NCBI GenBank assembly: GCA_019116245.1
Contig: DXCC01000032.1
Span: forward strand, 1 to 48,748
Length of the DNA stretch: 48,748 nt
Direction of reading: 5' to 3'
From: Candidatus Tidjanibacter faecipullorum
Lineage (GTDB): Bacteria; Bacteroidota; Bacteroidia; Bacteroidales; Rikenellaceae
This document shows, piece by piece, positions 1 through 8,551 of the stretch (its first letter is position 1; each line of letters opens with the position of its first letter). The notes below the pieces were generated by a model. It ran no database searches and was not told the origin of the DNA. It saw only the letters and a list, made by a program, of their open reading frames with translations. The translations under genes were made by a program, and so were the position numbers.

Positions 1-594
1 CTTGGTGTAGATGCCGCCGCCGACCCGGGCGAACAGCGCCTGGGTCGAGGCTCCCATGCCGAAGGTCAGCATCGTGGTGGTCAGCACGACCATTTTCTGG
101 GGCCCCTCCAGATCAACGAAACGGCTCAGAATGACATACCACAGCGAAATGTCGAGCAGCCCCAGGCCGACGACCGTGAGTCCCATCACTGCCCCACTGC
201 GGAAGGCAACCTTGAGTCCCCGGTCGAGCGATTGGGAGACGGCATAGGCCGTGCGGGCCGAGGCGTACGTGGCTGTTTTCATGCCGATGAAACCTGCCAG
301 ACCGGAGAAGAAACCGCCGGTCAAGAAGGCAAACGGCACCCAACGGTTCTGAACCCCCAACCCGAAGGCCAGCCAGGCAAAGAAGAGGGCCAGTACGATG
401 AAAACGATGATGACGACCAGATACTGCTGCCGCAGGTAGGCCATGGCCCCTTCCCGCACATAGCGGGCGATCTCCTGCATGCGCGGCGTGCCTTCACACT
501 GACGCTTCATCTGCCGGTAGAAATAGCGGGCGAACCCCAGGGCCGTAACCGCGGCAAGCGGAATCAGCCAAAAGATAGTCGGTGTGTTTTCCAT
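1..594 (-). CDS. hppA: membrane-bound ion-pumping pyrophosphatase, N-terminal part (runs off window)
   Basis: The first 198 codons of a gene that leaves the window at its left edge; the ATG is at 594. The translation starts MENTPTIFWLIPLAAV and continues with hydrophobic helices separated by the segment ARYVREGAMAYLRQQY. It then has the FSGLAGFIGMKTATYASART region that is conserved in H+/Na+-translocating inorganic pyrophosphatases. These integral membrane pumps couple hydrolysis of cytoplasmic pyrophosphate to export of Na+ or H+. The acidic pyrophosphate-binding motifs and the residue separating K+-dependent from K+-independent types lie beyond the window, so ion specificity cannot be read. 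A TAAATTTG -7 box lies 54 bases upstream. Confidence 0.9.
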   Translation of the reverse strand, partial: MENTPTIFWLIPLAAVTALGFARYFYRQMKRQCEGTPRMQEIARYVREGAMAYLRQQYLVVIIVFIVLALFFAWLAFGLGVQNRWVPFAFLTGGFFSGLAGFIGMKTATYASARTAYAVSQSLDRGLKVAFRSGAVMGLTVVGLGLLDISLWYVILSRFVDLEGPQKMVVLTTTMLTFGMGASTQALFARVGGGIYTK

Positions 595-647
595 AAGCCT
601 TTATGTTTTGAAATTGTCGAATCTCTTTCTACCTTCGCGACACTTAA

Positions 648-655
648 CAAATTTA
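648..655 (-). promoter_or_regulatory. Bacteroidota -7 box of hppA
   Basis: The minus strand reads TAAATTTG, an exact match to TAnnTTTG, 54 bases before the hppA ATG. No clear TTTG was found at the -33 position. Confidence 0.5.
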
Positions 656-740
656 CCATTTTTGCGGTTCCGTTCGCGCGCCTTGTTCCACAAAAGAGGC
701 CTCGTGTGGACCTTTTCCGCCATTTGACAACTGTTCCGCT

Positions 741-1286
741 ATGCGAAAAACGACCAACGAAGAGTTGCACCGCCCCACGCCGGAGGCGTATGCCCGAATG
801 CCCAAGATGCCGGTTACGGTGGTGCTGGACAATGTCCGCAGCCTGAACAATGTCGGCTCTTTCTTCCGGACGTGCGATGCGTTTGCGGTGGAGCGGCTCG
901 TGCTGTGCGGCATTACGGGGACTCCCCCTTCGCGCGAACTGCACAAAACGGCCCTCGGAGCCGAACATACCGTGGCGTGGGAATACCGCGAGCGGACGGT
1001 GGATGTCGTTGCCGACCTGCATGCCGCGGGCTGCCGGGTCGTGGCGGTTGAACAGGCCGACGAGGCGGTCTCGCTGGAGGTGTTTCGCCTGGAGCCGGGC
1101 CTCCGCTATGCGCTGGTGTTCGGCAATGAGGTGGACGGTGTGGCGCAGGAGGTGGTCGACTTGTGCGATGGTGCCATCGAAATACCGCAGGCCGGCACGA
1201 AACATTCGCTCAACGTGGCGGTGGCCGGCGGCGCCGTACTCTGGCAGCTTTTTGCCCAATACCGGACACGGCTCCGGCAGGAGTAG
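741..1286 (+). CDS. SpoU/TrmH-family RNA 2'-O-methyltransferase
   Basis: A 181-residue protein of the SPOUT class, which moves a methyl group from S-adenosylmethionine to a ribose 2'-OH in tRNA or rRNA. The three family motifs are present. Motif 1 is around residues 29-44 (DNVRSLNNVGSFFRT), motif 2 is FGNEVDGV at 127-134, and motif 3 is IPQAGTKHSLNVAVAGG at 148-164; the last two form the knotted cofactor site. It lacks the N-terminal RNA-binding extension of RlmB/TrmH, so it is a minimal catalytic domain. The RNA target cannot be deduced. The gene diverges from hppA and is followed 81 bases later by panB, which has its own promoter. Confidence 0.9.
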   Translation: MRKTTNEELHRPTPEAYARMPKMPVTVVLDNVRSLNNVGSFFRTCDAFAVERLVLCGITGTPPSRELHKTALGAEHTVAWEYRERTVDVVADLHAAGCRVVAVEQADEAVSLEVFRLEPGLRYALVFGNEVDGVAQEVVDLCDGAIEIPQAGTKHSLNVAVAGGAVLWQLFAQYRTRLRQE

Positions 1287-1330
1287 ACGGTTTCAGAGGG
1301 ATGGAATCTTTCCCGCTTTCATTTAATTGC

Positions 1331-1338
1331 TATATTTG
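1331..1338 (+). promoter_or_regulatory. -7 box of panB
   Basis: TATATTTG matches TAnnTTTG and leaves a leader of about 25 bases before the ATG at 1368. This supports 1368 over the TTG at 1362 as the start. Confidence 0.55.
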
Positions 1339-1367
1339 CCGAGTTCAACCAACATAACCTATTGCGT

Positions 1368-2183
1368 ATGTCAACCGAAGGAATGCTCCGCCCCGTCACG
1401 ACGCTCCGTCTTACGGAGATGAAGCAGCGCGGCGAAAAGATATCGATGCTCACCGCCTACGACTATTCGATGGCCAAGATTCTGGACCATGCCGGGATCG
1501 ACGTCATTCTGGTGGGCGATTCGGCCGCCAATGTGGTGGCCGGATACGAAACGACCGTCCCGATGACGCTCGACAAGATGATTTACCACGCGCAGTCGGT
1601 GACCCGTGCCGTGGAGCGTGCACTCGTCGTGGTCGACATGCCGTTCGGCACCTACCAGGGCAACTGGAAGGAGGCGCTCAGCTCCGCTGTGCGCATCATG
1701 AAGGAGACCGAGGCCGAGGCGGTCAAGCTCGAAGGCGGTCGCGAGATTCTGGAGTCGGTGGACCGGATCATCAGCGCCGGCATTCCCGTTATGGGACACC
1801 TTGGTCTGACGCCGCAATCGATTCACAAATATGGCACTTATGCCGTCCGAGCTAAAGAAGAGCATGAGGCCAAGAAACTGATCGAGGATGCCCGTCTGCT
1901 GGAGCAGGCCGGCTGTTTCGGCATCGTGCTGGAGAAGATTCCCGCCCAGTTGGCCGGTCGTGTGGCCCGCGAGCTGACCATTCCGGTGATCGGCATCGGG
2001 GCCGGCCGTTATGTGGACGGACAGGTGCTGGTCGCCCACGACATGTTGGGCATCAACAACGATTTTTCGCCCCGCTTCCTGCGCCGCTATGCCAACCTGG
2101 CCGAAATCATGGCCAATGCCTTCAGCAGTTACGTACAGGATGTCAAGAGCGGTTCCTTCCCGTCCGAGGACGAACAGTATTAG
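1368..2183 (+). CDS. panB: 3-methyl-2-oxobutanoate hydroxymethyltransferase
   Basis: A 271-residue cytoplasmic enzyme of pantothenate (coenzyme A) biosynthesis. It transfers a hydroxymethyl group from methylene-tetrahydrofolate to 2-oxoisovalerate to make ketopantoate. The sequence carries the TIM-barrel signatures of the family. [15 protein letters not shown] and [10 protein letters not shown] contribute the metal-binding aspartates, AVKLEGG the glutamate, and [12 protein letters not shown] and VIGIGAG follow. Length is normal. An upstream TTG at 1362 is in frame, but ATG 1368 fits the promoter and gives [10 protein letters not shown]. No panC or panD is adjacent. The gene ends at a bidirectional hairpin shared with the convergent thioesterase gene. 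Confidence 0.95.
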   Translation: MSTEGMLRPVTTLRLTEMKQRGEKISMLTAYDYSMAKILDHAGIDVILVGDSAANVVAGYETTVPMTLDKMIYHAQSVTRAVERALVVVDMPFGTYQGNWKEALSSAVRIMKETEAEAVKLEGGREILESVDRIISAGIPVMGHLGLTPQSIHKYGTYAVRAKEEHEAKKLIEDARLLEQAGCFGIVLEKIPAQLAGRVARELTIPVIGIGAGRYVDGQVLVAHDMLGINNDFSPRFLRRYANLAEIMANAFSSYVQDVKSGSFPSEDEQY

Positions 2184-2217
2184 TCTTGCCGTCCGGGAGC
2201 GAATCCCGATACAATGC

Positions 2218-2254
2218 AAACGTCCCTTGCTACCGCAGGCAGCAAGGGACGTTT
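2218..2254. terminator. bidirectional terminator between panB and thioesterase genes
   Basis: A perfect 14-bp inverted repeat (AAACGTCCCTTGCT and its complement) encloses a 9-base loop. A-rich and T-rich flanks allow function on both strands between two convergent genes. Confidence 0.8.
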
Positions 2255-2274
2255 CGTATGCATGTGCTGCCGGC

Positions 2275-2673
2275 TCAGCAGTCGAACAGGTCGAGAAACC
2301 ATTGCGGAGCCCGCATGGGACGCCGGGTGTCGGCATGGACGAACACGAGGACGACTTCGCCCGTGTTGATCAGTTCGCCCGCCTCGTTGTAGACCTCGTG
2401 CAGGAAACGGAGCTTGACGCCCGGACGCTCGGCCAGACGGATCCGTACGGTCAGCAGGTCGTCGTAGTAGGCCGGCGCCAGATAGGTGATCCGGATGTCG
2501 TGGACGGGCAGCATCACTCCCCTCGCCTCCATCTCCTTGTAGGTCAGGCCGCGTTCGCGCATCATTTCGGTTCGCGCCACTTCGTAGTAGTTGACATAGT
2601 TGGAGTGATGGACAACACCCATGTTGTCCGTCTCCTTGTAGCGCACTCTGATTTTGACTTCGGATTCCAGCAT
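2275..2673 (-). CDS. YbgC/FadM-type acyl-CoA thioesterase (hotdog fold)
   Basis: A 132-residue single-domain hotdog protein. The N-terminal block RYKETDNMGVVHHSNYVNYYE (residues 11-31) is the 4-hydroxybenzoyl-CoA thioesterase signature, with D16 as the expected catalytic aspartate. The rest follows the YbgC pattern (AYYDDLLTVRIRL, GELINTGEVVLVFV). Such enzymes hydrolyse acyl-CoA or acyl-ACP thioesters in the cytoplasm; the substrate is not evident. It is the last gene of the minus-strand run that begins with dnaN, 14 bases after the RibF-like gene. Confidence 0.88.
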   Translation of the reverse strand: MLESEVKIRVRYKETDNMGVVHHSNYVNYYEVARTEMMRERGLTYKEMEARGVMLPVHDIRITYLAPAYYDDLLTVRIRLAERPGVKLRFLHEVYNEAGELINTGEVVLVFVHADTRRPMRAPQWFLDLFDC

Positions 2674-2687
2674 ATCGGTGGGGTTGT

Positions 2688-3416
2688 TTAGATGAATCGC
2701 AAAAGGTGCCGGCCGCCGATCGCCGGGTCGGCCTCCAGCCGTATGCCCTGCGGCGCAATGTGCAGCACGCCCTCCCGCTTGCCGTCGATGCTTACCCGGT
2801 AGTCTCCGGCCGGGGGCAGCAGTTTGTCCGGATCGGGGGTGATCGCACCGTTGGTTGCCAGATCGGCCAGCAGCGGATAGGGAGCGGTCAGCAGTTCGGC
2901 GGCCCGGGTCATGTCGCCTGCGAGGATGCAGTTGCGGATGATGGTCGAGCTGACCTTCTCCTCGTGCACGTCGTAGCGGCGGATGCGGTGTACCGTAACC
3001 GCCGAGTCGGCTTCCGCAAAATGATCCTGATGGTCACTGCCGAAATGGTGATTGTACCCTACGACCAGGTGACGCATGCCGATGCGCCGGACCAGCACAT
3101 CGCGGATAAACTGATCGGCCCGCAGGGCGGCAAAATCGTGTGTGAAGGTCAGAACAACCACGTCGTCGATACCGGCCTCTTCCAGAAGCAGCAACTTTTC
3201 AGGCAGGGTGTTGAGCAGTTTCACGCCTCCGTGCAGGACGTTGCGCGGATGGGGCCACAGCGTTACCACGACACTTTCGCCGCCGGTAGCGGCAGCCACC
3301 TGGCGCAGTTCGTGCAGCAGAGCCCGGTGACCGTAGTGTACGCCGTCGAACGAACCGACCGTCACCACGGCGTTCGGAATGGGCTGCAGGCCCTCCGTGT
3401 CCCGAAATACGCGCAT
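2688..3416 (-). CDS. RibF-like FAD synthetase-family protein without a recognisable riboflavin kinase domain
   Basis: A 242-residue protein. The N-terminal part has the nucleotidyltransferase signature VTVGSFDGVHYGHRALL (residues 18-34, with the HxGH-type site at H27-H30) and the downstream SSTIIRN motif of bacterial FAD synthetases. Canonical RibF is about 310 residues and ends in a riboflavin kinase domain. Here only about 60 poorly matching residues follow (PPAGDYRVSIDGKREGVLHI), so the kinase motif is absent or strongly diverged. It may therefore adenylylate FMN or another substrate without phosphorylating riboflavin, or work as a paralogue of a full RibF elsewhere. It lies 4 bases after rex in a tight operon. 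Confidence 0.8.
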   Translation of the reverse strand: MRVFRDTEGLQPIPNAVVTVGSFDGVHYGHRALLHELRQVAAATGGESVVVTLWPHPRNVLHGGVKLLNTLPEKLLLLEEAGIDDVVVLTFTHDFAALRADQFIRDVLVRRIGMRHLVVGYNHHFGSDHQDHFAEADSAVTVHRIRRYDVHEEKVSSTIIRNCILAGDMTRAAELLTAPYPLLADLATNGAITPDPDKLLPPAGDYRVSIDGKREGVLHIAPQGIRLEADPAIGGRHLLRFI

Positions 3417-3420
3417 GGTG

Positions 3421-4077
3421 TTACAGTTCGTTGTTGTCTTCGTTGTTTTCCTTGACGAAATAGGCCACCTTTTCGAGCAGGGTCGTGATGTCGTAGTTTT
3501 CCACCACGATGCCCAGTGGAAAGTTGAGCGGTTTGGAGGTGAAGTTCAACACCCCCTTGATGCCCGCATTCACGATCGGTACGACCAGCTCGGCCGCCAC
3601 GCGCGAGGGACACGACAGCACGGCAATGTCGATGCCCAGGCTGGCCACGTCCGTCTCGAAATCGTCCATGCTGTAGCAGGGAATGTCCTCGATTGTGGTC
3701 CCTACTTTGGCAGGATCGACGTCAAAGGCGGCAACGATCTTCAGATTCAGCCCCTTGTTGTTGAAGTAGCGGGTAATGGCCTGCCCCAGGTGGCCCATGC
3801 CGATCACGGCGATGTTCATCGGTTCGGAACTGTCGAGAATCCGGTTGATGAAGTCGATCAGCTCTTCCACGTCGTAGCCCTTCTTGGTATCGCTCGAGAA
3901 TCCGATCAGCATCAGGTCGCGGCGTACCTGTACGGCCGTAATGCCGTGCATGCCGGCCAGCACGTGGGAAAAAATATGGGTGATGCCCTGTTTGTGCAGG
4001 TTGAGCAGGGTGCGGCGGTATTCGCTGAGGCGTTCGATTGTCTTTTCCGGAATGTTGTTTCCAGACATCTTTTCCAT
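3421..4077 (-). CDS. rex: redox-sensing transcriptional repressor Rex
   Basis: A 218-residue DNA-binding repressor that senses the NADH/NAD+ ratio. The N-terminal winged helix includes SEYRRTLLNL and the VRRDLMLIGF recognition region (about residues 51-60). It is followed by a Rossmann fold with GMGHLG at 93-98 for the dinucleotide. The family usually represses fermentative and respiratory genes when NADH is low. It is 12 bases downstream of the LysM gene and 4 bases upstream of the RibF-like gene, so it appears co-transcribed with replication and envelope genes. An alternative ATG at residue 4 (MSGNNIPE) is equally plausible. Confidence 0.93.
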   Translation of the reverse strand: MEKMSGNNIPEKTIERLSEYRRTLLNLHKQGITHIFSHVLAGMHGITAVQVRRDLMLIGFSSDTKKGYDVEELIDFINRILDSSEPMNIAVIGMGHLGQAITRYFNNKGLNLKIVAAFDVDPAKVGTTIEDIPCYSMDDFETDVASLGIDIAVLSCPSRVAAELVVPIVNAGIKGVLNFTSKPLNFPLGIVVENYDITTLLEKVAYFVKENNEDNNEL

Positions 4078-4089
4078 GGGGACAACGGG

Positions 4090-5898
4090 TTAATGCACCG
4101 TGATGGTGTAGTCGTGATTATAGGTGACCAGCGCCCACGAACGGTTGATCCGGTCGCCGGACAGCGAGACGGGCACAAAGTCGTAAGGGGTCTCCAGCGG
4201 CGTCGGGCAGGCCCGCTGGATGGTATTCCACGCGGCCGTACCGTCGGCGGCCGCCTTGCCGAAGAGCATGACGGCATCGTAACCGCGATAGGAGTAGAGG
4301 GTCGGTATGCGGCCGAAGGATGCAATGTAGCGGCGGTCGAACTCGCGCACGGCCTCGTTGCCGCGGTCGGCATGATAGGAGGTGACGAACGAGACGTTCA
4401 ACTTGAAGAAGAGGTTGCGGTCGAGGTTGCGGTAGCGCAGCCATTTCGGGTCACCCACCACGCGGATCGATCCCGTGCGGATCGAGCGGGCCAGCCGGTT
4501 GTTCTGAACGGAACTGAGCGCAGCCAGCACAAGGTCCACACCGGCTTCGTCACCGGCCAGCACCACGAAAACGTTGTTGCTTCCCTTGCCCTGCACCATG
4601 GCATCGATCTGTTCGGAGGGGGTACCCTTGCGGTACACCAGCCGCTGGTAGGGCCGGTTGCCGACCGCCTGCTTCATCTCCCGCTCCAGCTCCGTGTCGG
4701 TTACGCTCGTCGTGATGAAGACGATGTTCGTGGCGCTGTCGAGCAGCTGCTCCATCTTGTCGTACCGGTTGGCGGCAGCGGGCGACATGCGGTAAAGCGT
4801 TTTGCCGTAGTTGTGTTCAAAGTCGGCCAGCGGCGATACGACCGGCGTGCCGGTCCGGCGCGAATAGGCCATCACCGGCGGCAGCATTTCCTCATACACC
4901 GGGCCGATGATCAGATCGGAGTTGCGGAAAGCGTCGTTTTCCACGATCTTTTCCGTCTCGGTGAGCGAATGCTGCGTATCGAAGAGATTCAGCACCATCG
5001 GGTAGCCCGCATCGCGCAGTTCGGCCGCGGCGATGAGCGCTCCCTGCCAGAATTCCATGAAACCGGGGCGCACCGTTCCGTTCTGGGTCAGCGGCAGCAG
5101 CACGGAGAGTGTGGTTACGTCGGAATATTTGTGCGGGCGGAATACGTCGTCCTGGGTCTCGACGGGAACCGGGACGGCTTCGGGCTGTCGGATGGCGGGG
5201 CCGGCCACCTGGGGCTCGGCCGGCCGGACGGTCGGGATGCGCAGCAGCGTACCCGCCTTCAGGACATCCGTCGCATGGTTGGCCTCCTCGATGGCAGCGA
5301 CGGGTACGTTGTACTTGCGACTGATCGAGTAGAAGGTCTCGCCCAATTCAACCAGATGATAGGTGTATTCGTCGGAGACTTCGGACAGGGTCGAGGCAAA
5401 ATCGTCCATCTGCGACATGATCTGCTGGGGCGAGGTCTTGTCCATCTCCGACTTGCGGATCAGCAGCTCCTGTCCGGCCTTGAGGTGGGCCGGATCCAGA
5501 CCGGGGTTGTCCTGGATCAGCGTACCGATGGCCAGCGAATAGCGTTTGGCAATCGCATAGGTGGTCTCCCCAGCCTGCACCACATGGGTGATGAAGGTGC
5601 GCTGCTGTTTGCGCCGCGACATTTTCACCTCGGGCAGCTGCGTGCAGGCCATCCGCACCGTTTCGCCCGCCTGCAGGCCGCGTTCGCGCACGGCAGGGTT
5701 GTCCTTGTAGAACTGCTCCTCGGGAATGCCGTAGAGCCGCGTGAGCGAATAGACCGTCTCCCCCGCCTCAACCGTGTGGAGGTAATAGTCGGTGTCGGCG
5801 ATGCGCACGACCTCCGTGGAACGGACGCCGGGCTGTTGCGCTGCCACCGTACCGGTGAAGCACCACGCCGCCAGAATCGCTATCAGCAATCGTTTCAT
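4090..5898 (-). CDS. LysM peptidoglycan-binding protein with periplasmic-binding-like domain
   Basis: A 602-residue exported protein starting MKRLLIAILAAWCFTGTVAAQQ, a clear signal peptide; the upstream in-frame ATG at 5955 would bury it. Three LysM repeats follow (about residues 35-85, 100-150 and 175-225, each beginning H-V-x-x-GET-x-Y). They should anchor the protein to peptidoglycan. From about residue 260 the sequence resembles type-1 periplasmic ligand-binding domains (LSVLLPLTQNG, DLIIGPVYEE, TGTPVVSPLADF, YRGYDAVMLFG). The combination is common in Bacteroidales, and by analogy with LpoA-like folds may regulate cell-wall synthesis; that role is inference. It lies 34 bases after the exonuclease gene and 12 bases before rex. 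Confidence 0.85.
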   Translation of the reverse strand: MKRLLIAILAAWCFTGTVAAQQPGVRSTEVVRIADTDYYLHTVEAGETVYSLTRLYGIPEEQFYKDNPAVRERGLQAGETVRMACTQLPEVKMSRRKQQRTFITHVVQAGETTYAIAKRYSLAIGTLIQDNPGLDPAHLKAGQELLIRKSEMDKTSPQQIMSQMDDFASTLSEVSDEYTYHLVELGETFYSISRKYNVPVAAIEEANHATDVLKAGTLLRIPTVRPAEPQVAGPAIRQPEAVPVPVETQDDVFRPHKYSDVTTLSVLLPLTQNGTVRPGFMEFWQGALIAAAELRDAGYPMVLNLFDTQHSLTETEKIVENDAFRNSDLIIGPVYEEMLPPVMAYSRRTGTPVVSPLADFEHNYGKTLYRMSPAAANRYDKMEQLLDSATNIVFITTSVTDTELEREMKQAVGNRPYQRLVYRKGTPSEQIDAMVQGKGSNNVFVVLAGDEAGVDLVLAALSSVQNNRLARSIRTGSIRVVGDPKWLRYRNLDRNLFFKLNVSFVTSYHADRGNEAVREFDRRYIASFGRIPTLYSYRGYDAVMLFGKAAADGTAAWNTIQRACPTPLETPYDFVPVSLSGDRINRSWALVTYNHDYTITVH

Positions 5899-5932
5899 CG
5901 TTGTCTGTTCAAAAAAAAGTGGAATCCGCGCC

Positions 5933-6709
5933 CTATTTTTTGTTGAGTGCGGCATCGCGCAGGCGGATCTCCGTAATGACCTTCTTGGTGTATTTCGGGA
6001 AATCGCCGTTCATCATCCAGGCGTAATAGCTCGGCTCCTCGCGGAACACGTCGGCCACGCGCCGTCCCTTGTATTTGCCGAACCCGAAGATTTCGGCCCC
6101 GTCCTTGTCATACAGAATGCGGCCGGCATAGTCGGCGCAACGGTTCTGTTCGGTGTATTTGGATAGATAGTCGATGTCGTTCTCCAGGTCGGGATAACGG
6201 TCGAGCTGTGCTTTCAATACCTCGTAGGTAGCCATCGAATCTGCCTCGGCCGAATGGGCCGCTGTCAGGTCCTTGTCGCAGTAAAAGCGGTAGGCCGCCA
6301 CCAGCGTCCGCTGCTCCTTCTTGTGGAAGATGGTCTGTACATCCACGAAGCGGCACTTCTTGAGATCGATATCCACACCGGCCCGCAGAAACTCCTCGGC
6401 CAGCACGGGAATGTCGAACTTGTTGGAGTTGTACCCCGCCAGGTCACAGCCTTCGATATAGGCGGCCAGCGACTTGGCAATCTGTTCGAAGCGCGGTGCG
6501 TCTTTCACATCCTCGTCCGTAATGCCGTGGATGGCGGTCGATTCCGGCGGGATGGGCATGCCCGGATTGATGCGCCGGGTTTTGATCTCTTCATCCCCGT
6601 TGGGGAAGACCTTGACCAGCGAGATCTCCACGATCCGATCCCGGGCGGCATCCACACCCGTCGTCTCCAGATCGAAAAAGATCAGCGGGCGGTTCAACTT
6701 CAGTTTCAT
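5933..6709 (-). CDS. DnaQ-like DEDDh 3'-5' exonuclease
   Basis: A 258-residue protein with all catalytic residues of the DEDDh exonuclease family. D13 and E15 are in FFDLETTG, D99 in NSNKFDIPVL, and H152 and D157 in AHSAEADSMATYE. The C-terminal 50 residues contain FGFGKYKGRRVADVF, a small module found after DnaQ-like domains in Bacteroidota and resembling the exodeoxyribonuclease X C-terminus. It could be the proofreading subunit of DNA polymerase III or a separate repair nuclease. Its place 12 bases after dnaN favours a replication role. Confidence 0.9.
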   Translation of the reverse strand: MKLKLNRPLIFFDLETTGVDAARDRIVEISLVKVFPNGDEEIKTRRINPGMPIPPESTAIHGITDEDVKDAPRFEQIAKSLAAYIEGCDLAGYNSNKFDIPVLAEEFLRAGVDIDLKKCRFVDVQTIFHKKEQRTLVAAYRFYCDKDLTAAHSAEADSMATYEVLKAQLDRYPDLENDIDYLSKYTEQNRCADYAGRILYDKDGAEIFGFGKYKGRRVADVFREEPSYYAWMMNGDFPKYTKKVITEIRLRDAALNKK

Positions 6710-6721
6710 CGGTCCCGGAGG

Positions 6722-7849
6722 TTAGGCGTTGATCAGCATCGGCATGAGGATCATCAGCGTATCGCAGGGCTGTACGTCGTCATACAGCGGTTTGAACACG
6801 CCCGAACGGGTCGAATCGGCCAGTTCGATGATCACGCTGGGGGTCTCCAGGTTGGAGAGAATCTCGATCAGGAAGGTCGACTTGAAGCCGATCGTCACGG
6901 GCGAGCCTTCGTAGCTGCACGACAGGTTCTCGTTGGCCGAATAGGAGAAGTCCAGATCCTGGGCCGTCAGGTTGATGCGGTTGTCACCGATTTCGAACTT
7001 GATCAGGTTGGTGGCCTGGTTGGAGCAGACGGCCACACGTTTGATGCCGTTCAGCAGTTCGATGCGGTCCACAATCACCTTGTTGGGGTTGTTGGCCGGA
7101 ATCACGGCGTTGTAGTTCGGATAGGTGCCCTCGATCAGCCGGCAGATCAGCGTGCTGTTGCTCAGCGAGAACTTCACGTTCTTGTCATCGAAAGCCACCT
7201 TCACGGTGTCGTCTTCGCGCAACAGCATCGTGCGCAGCAGGTTGGCCGGTTTTTTGGGCAGAATGAACGAGGCAGCGACGTCGTCCCCCTCCTTCTCGAC
7301 CGTATATTTCACCAGCTTGTGGGCATCGGTCGCCACGAAAATGTACTGGGCGGGGGTGATGTCGATGAAGATACCGTTCATCACGGGGCGCAGTTCGTCG
7401 TCGGCCGTGGCGAAGATGGTCTTGTTGATGCCGCCCAGCAGCGTGTCCGCCTCGATCTCGATTTCGCGGGCGGTGTCGGTCAGCGGCTGTACGGAAGGAT
7501 AGCTCATGCCCGACATGCCCGGCAGCGTGATCGATCCCGTCGTCCAGCTGATCTTGATCTCCCACGTGGTTTCGTCAGCCTCGAAGGTCAGCGGCTGCTC
7601 CGAGAACTCCTTCAGCGAGTCGATCAACAGTTTCACCGGAGCGGCGATCACTCCCTCCGACTCCACGCTGTCGGGCGTGACGACAGTGGTGATGGTCGTC
7701 TCGAGGTCGGATGCTGTAACATGCAGTCCGTCTGACTTTATATCGAAGAGAAAATAGTCGAGAATCGGAAGTGTGTTCTTGCTGCTGATAACCTTGGATG
7801 CTGTCGAGAGCGTGGACAGGAGCGACGAGCTGGATATGACAAATTTCAT
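6722..7849 (-). CDS. dnaN: DNA polymerase III sliding clamp (beta subunit)
   Basis: A 375-residue protein of normal length for the beta clamp, the ring that tethers the replicative polymerase to DNA. Recognisable segments are the start MKFVISSSSLLSTLSTASKV, the middle-domain SVSLS-like FSLSNSTLICRLIEGTYPNY, and the closing pattern PCDTLMILMPMLI. In many bacteria dnaN sits beside dnaA. Here it heads an operon with a DnaQ-like exonuclease, a LysM protein, rex and others. A TACTTTTG -7 box lies 29 bases upstream. Confidence 0.96.
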   Translation of the reverse strand: MKFVISSSSLLSTLSTASKVISSKNTLPILDYFLFDIKSDGLHVTASDLETTITTVVTPDSVESEGVIAAPVKLLIDSLKEFSEQPLTFEADETTWEIKISWTTGSITLPGMSGMSYPSVQPLTDTAREIEIEADTLLGGINKTIFATADDELRPVMNGIFIDITPAQYIFVATDAHKLVKYTVEKEGDDVAASFILPKKPANLLRTMLLREDDTVKVAFDDKNVKFSLSNSTLICRLIEGTYPNYNAVIPANNPNKVIVDRIELLNGIKRVAVCSNQATNLIKFEIGDNRINLTAQDLDFSYSANENLSCSYEGSPVTIGFKSTFLIEILSNLETPSVIIELADSTRSGVFKPLYDDVQPCDTLMILMPMLINA

Positions 7850-7878
7850 GATATTTCTGGTTTTGGATTTTTAATTTT

Positions 7879-7886
7879 CAAAAGTA
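7879..7886 (-). promoter_or_regulatory. -7 box of the dnaN operon
   Basis: The minus strand reads TACTTTTG, matching TAnnTTTG, with a leader of about 25 bases to the dnaN ATG. It is the only good promoter match seen ahead of the six-gene run ending at 2275. Confidence 0.55.
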
Positions 7887-7945
7887 GCGATTTTCACCGA
7901 TACGGCCAAACGAATCGGCGGCTTCCCCGCCCTCGTCCGGTGGGC

Positions 7946-8551
7946 CTATTTTTGTTTTTTCGCGACGGGTTTGCGGGTGGCGCTCCCCTTTTTCTTTTTG
8001 CGGACTGACCAGCCGAACCGGCCGATGGCCTTTCCGAGCCGGAAATACTCTCCATGCGCGTAGACGATCGGACGGGCGCGTTCCAGATCGAAGCGGCCGT
8101 TTTCATCCAGGAAGCGTTCGTCGGCCTGTACGTTCACCACTTCGGCGATGAACATGTCGTGGGTGCCCAGCGGCTGCACCTGACGTACCCGGCATTCGAT
8201 CGAGACGGGCGCCTCCTCTACCGTGGGGGCCTGCACGACCGCGCTGTGGCCGGGCGTCAGCCCCATCTCCTCGAATTTGCGGTGATCCCTGCCCGACCGC
8301 ACGCCGCACCAGTCCGTGGCCCGCGCCAACTCCTCGGTGGTCAGGTTGATGACAAATTCGCCCGTGCGCCGTATGATCTCGTAGGAGTGACGTTCGGGAC
8401 GCACCGATATGTAGCACATGGCCGGATCGGAGCAGATCGTGCCTGTCCAGGCCACCGTCATGAGGTTGTACTCTTCGGGGGTTGCTCCGCAGCTGACCAG
8501 TACGGCCGGCAGCGGATAGATCATCGTGCCGGGTCTCCAGTTCTGTTTCAT
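7946..8551 (-). CDS. flavin reductase-like FMN-binding protein
   Basis: A 201-residue protein of the split-barrel flavin reductase family. Typical segments are PLPAVLVSCG near the start, YNLMTVAWTGTICSDPAMCYISVRP for flavin binding, GEFVINLT, and the late HDMFIAEVVNV. It ends in a lysine/arginine-rich tail (VRKKKKGSATRKPVAKKQK), unusual for this family and possibly nucleic-acid- or membrane-interacting. It should bind FMN non-covalently and act as a cytoplasmic oxidoreductase; the partner is unknown. Its ATG overlaps the stop of the upstream Stealth gene (ATGA), so translation is coupled, although no functional link between the families is known. Confidence 0.87.
   Translation of the reverse strand: MKQNWRPGTMIYPLPAVLVSCGATPEEYNLMTVAWTGTICSDPAMCYISVRPERHSYEIIRRTGEFVINLTTEELARATDWCGVRSGRDHRKFEEMGLTPGHSAVVQAPTVEEAPVSIECRVRQVQPLGTHDMFIAEVVNVQADERFLDENGRFDLERARPIVYAHGEYFRLGKAIGRFGWSVRKKKKGSATRKPVAKKQK

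Noticed and set aside
3379-5946. Long plus-strand open frame of 855 codons opposite rex and the LysM gene
   Set aside because: It is the antisense of two recognisable genes; its histidine- and arginine-rich composition is typical of shadows in high-GC DNA.
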